Shown one piece after another: positions 49,838 to 50,046 of a DNA stretch of 50,046 nucleotides. This DNA comes from Kiritimatiellia bacterium (lineage in GTDB: Bacteria > Verrucomicrobiota > Kiritimatiellia > RFP12 > UBA1067). Position numbers and translations under genes: made by a program. How positions within the stretch are numbered: the first letter of the stretch is position 1; every line of letters begins with the position of its first letter. Under the pieces are notes generated by a model that was not told the origin of the DNA, did not search any database, and was given only the letters and a program-made list of their open reading frames with translations. Location: assembly GCA_016284515.1 (NCBI GenBank), contig JAEEOY010000262.1, forward strand, positions 1 through 50,046, given 5' to 3'.

Positions 49838-49863
49838 ACAGAAGTCCTTTATCGTGGAACGCA

Positions 49864-50046
49864 TCACATGCGCGAGACCGCGAAGGCGTAGGCGTTCTGG
49901 AACATGCGCATCCACGGTCCGTTCTTCTTGAACGAGCCGTCGTTGTACGAGAGCTGGCACGCGCGGAACCCGCGCTCGGGGTGCGGCATCATGATCGTCG
50001 CGCGTCCGTCGGCGCTCGTGAACGCGGTCTGTCCGCCGAGGGAGCC
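49864..50046 (-). CDS. purL: Phosphoribosylformylglycinamidine synthase, C-terminal end
   Basis: The minus strand is open from the right edge to a TGA at 49864-49866 and encodes 60 residues. The sequence includes [20 protein letters not shown], directly followed by [14 protein letters not shown], then [24 protein letters not shown] is the glutamine-amidotransferase His/Glu motif and W-x-RMF-x-NA is the end signature of large-form PurL (FGAR to FGAM in purine synthesis). The rest is outside the window. The stop lies close to the hydrolase gene, which follows in the same direction. Confidence 0.92.
   Translation of the reverse strand, partial: GSLGGQTAFTSADGRATIMMPHPERGFRACQLSYNDGSFKKNGPWMRMFQNAYAFAVSRM

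Noticed and set aside
49838-49960. Upstream extension of the secreted hydrolase frame
   Set aside because: It overlaps the purL 3' end and would bury the signal peptide. ATG 49837 has AAAGGA at the right distance.

Overview
The window is a GC-rich bacterial chromosome segment with densely packed genes. Its first ~800 bases are visibly more AT-rich and look acquired. The gene content fits a PVC-group bacterium, most likely an anaerobic gut- or host-associated Kiritimatiellae-like lineage (Verrucomicrobiota). The reasons are a type III glutamine synthetase, a fused GldF/GldG-type ABC permease with a DUF4340 partner, ferredoxin-domain redox proteins, several flavodoxin-family enzymes, and very large secreted propeller/glycine-rich proteins ending in a PSG-[FL]-[YF]-R-[IV]-VA tail. 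The taxon is an inference; there is no rRNA or tRNA here.

Layout. 1-731: the end of an IS3-like element abutting a 5'-truncated mcrC remnant. 832-2317: divergent alkD-like and Tat/lipoprotein nitroreductase genes. 2359-3932: a hipBA toxin-antitoxin operon. 4151-7112: the most striking pair, a CesT-type (class I) type III secretion chaperone followed by a 790-residue protein carrying the SopB/SigD/IpgD inositol-phosphatase signature (NCKSGKDRTGMMD plus FNxGVN). 7202-11722: a TetR regulator followed by three flavodoxin/FMN-reductase genes (the third interrupted by an in-frame TAG), a lipoprotein monooxygenase and an iron alcohol dehydrogenase. 11876-13330 (-): a soluble PAS/hybrid histidine kinase. 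13398-21895 (-): a six-gene run of ABC ATPase, GldF/G-like permease, DUF4340 protein, glutamine synthetase III, ilvB and ilvN. 21971-22429: tadA. 22426-25343 (-): an aldo/keto reductase and a membrane polyferredoxin. 25375-30598 (-): an envelope lipoprotein operon (YcfL-like, LA_2272-type repeat protein, LpoB-like, CsgG-like, COG3014-like). 30677-35454 (-): tex, an M16 peptidase and an aminotransferase. 35534-39627 (+): a short leader ORF coupled to a 1350-residue vWA membrane protein. 39628-47589 (-): a 2653-residue secreted protein. 47774-49837 (-): a secreted PGAP1-like hydrolase. 49864-50046 (-): the 3' end of purL.

How it works together. The chaperone/effector pair implies that this genome encodes a type III secretion apparatus elsewhere and manipulates eukaryotic phosphoinositides; nothing else of the apparatus is in the window. 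Transcription signals are unusually uniform. Nearly every operon starts from an extended -10 box of the form TGG-TATAAT, and five protein genes (alkD, nitroreductase, ABC ATPase, tadA, aminotransferase), plus a 14-codon leader ORF, have their ATG only 6-8 nt after that box, so their mRNAs should be leaderless. Two divergent leaderless pairs have a perfect dyad between the promoters. Several intergenic spacers carry short arrays with an 8- or 9-base period, two of them folded into long inverted repeats. There is no gene-free stretch longer than about 300 bases, and I saw no CRISPR array, tRNA or rRNA.
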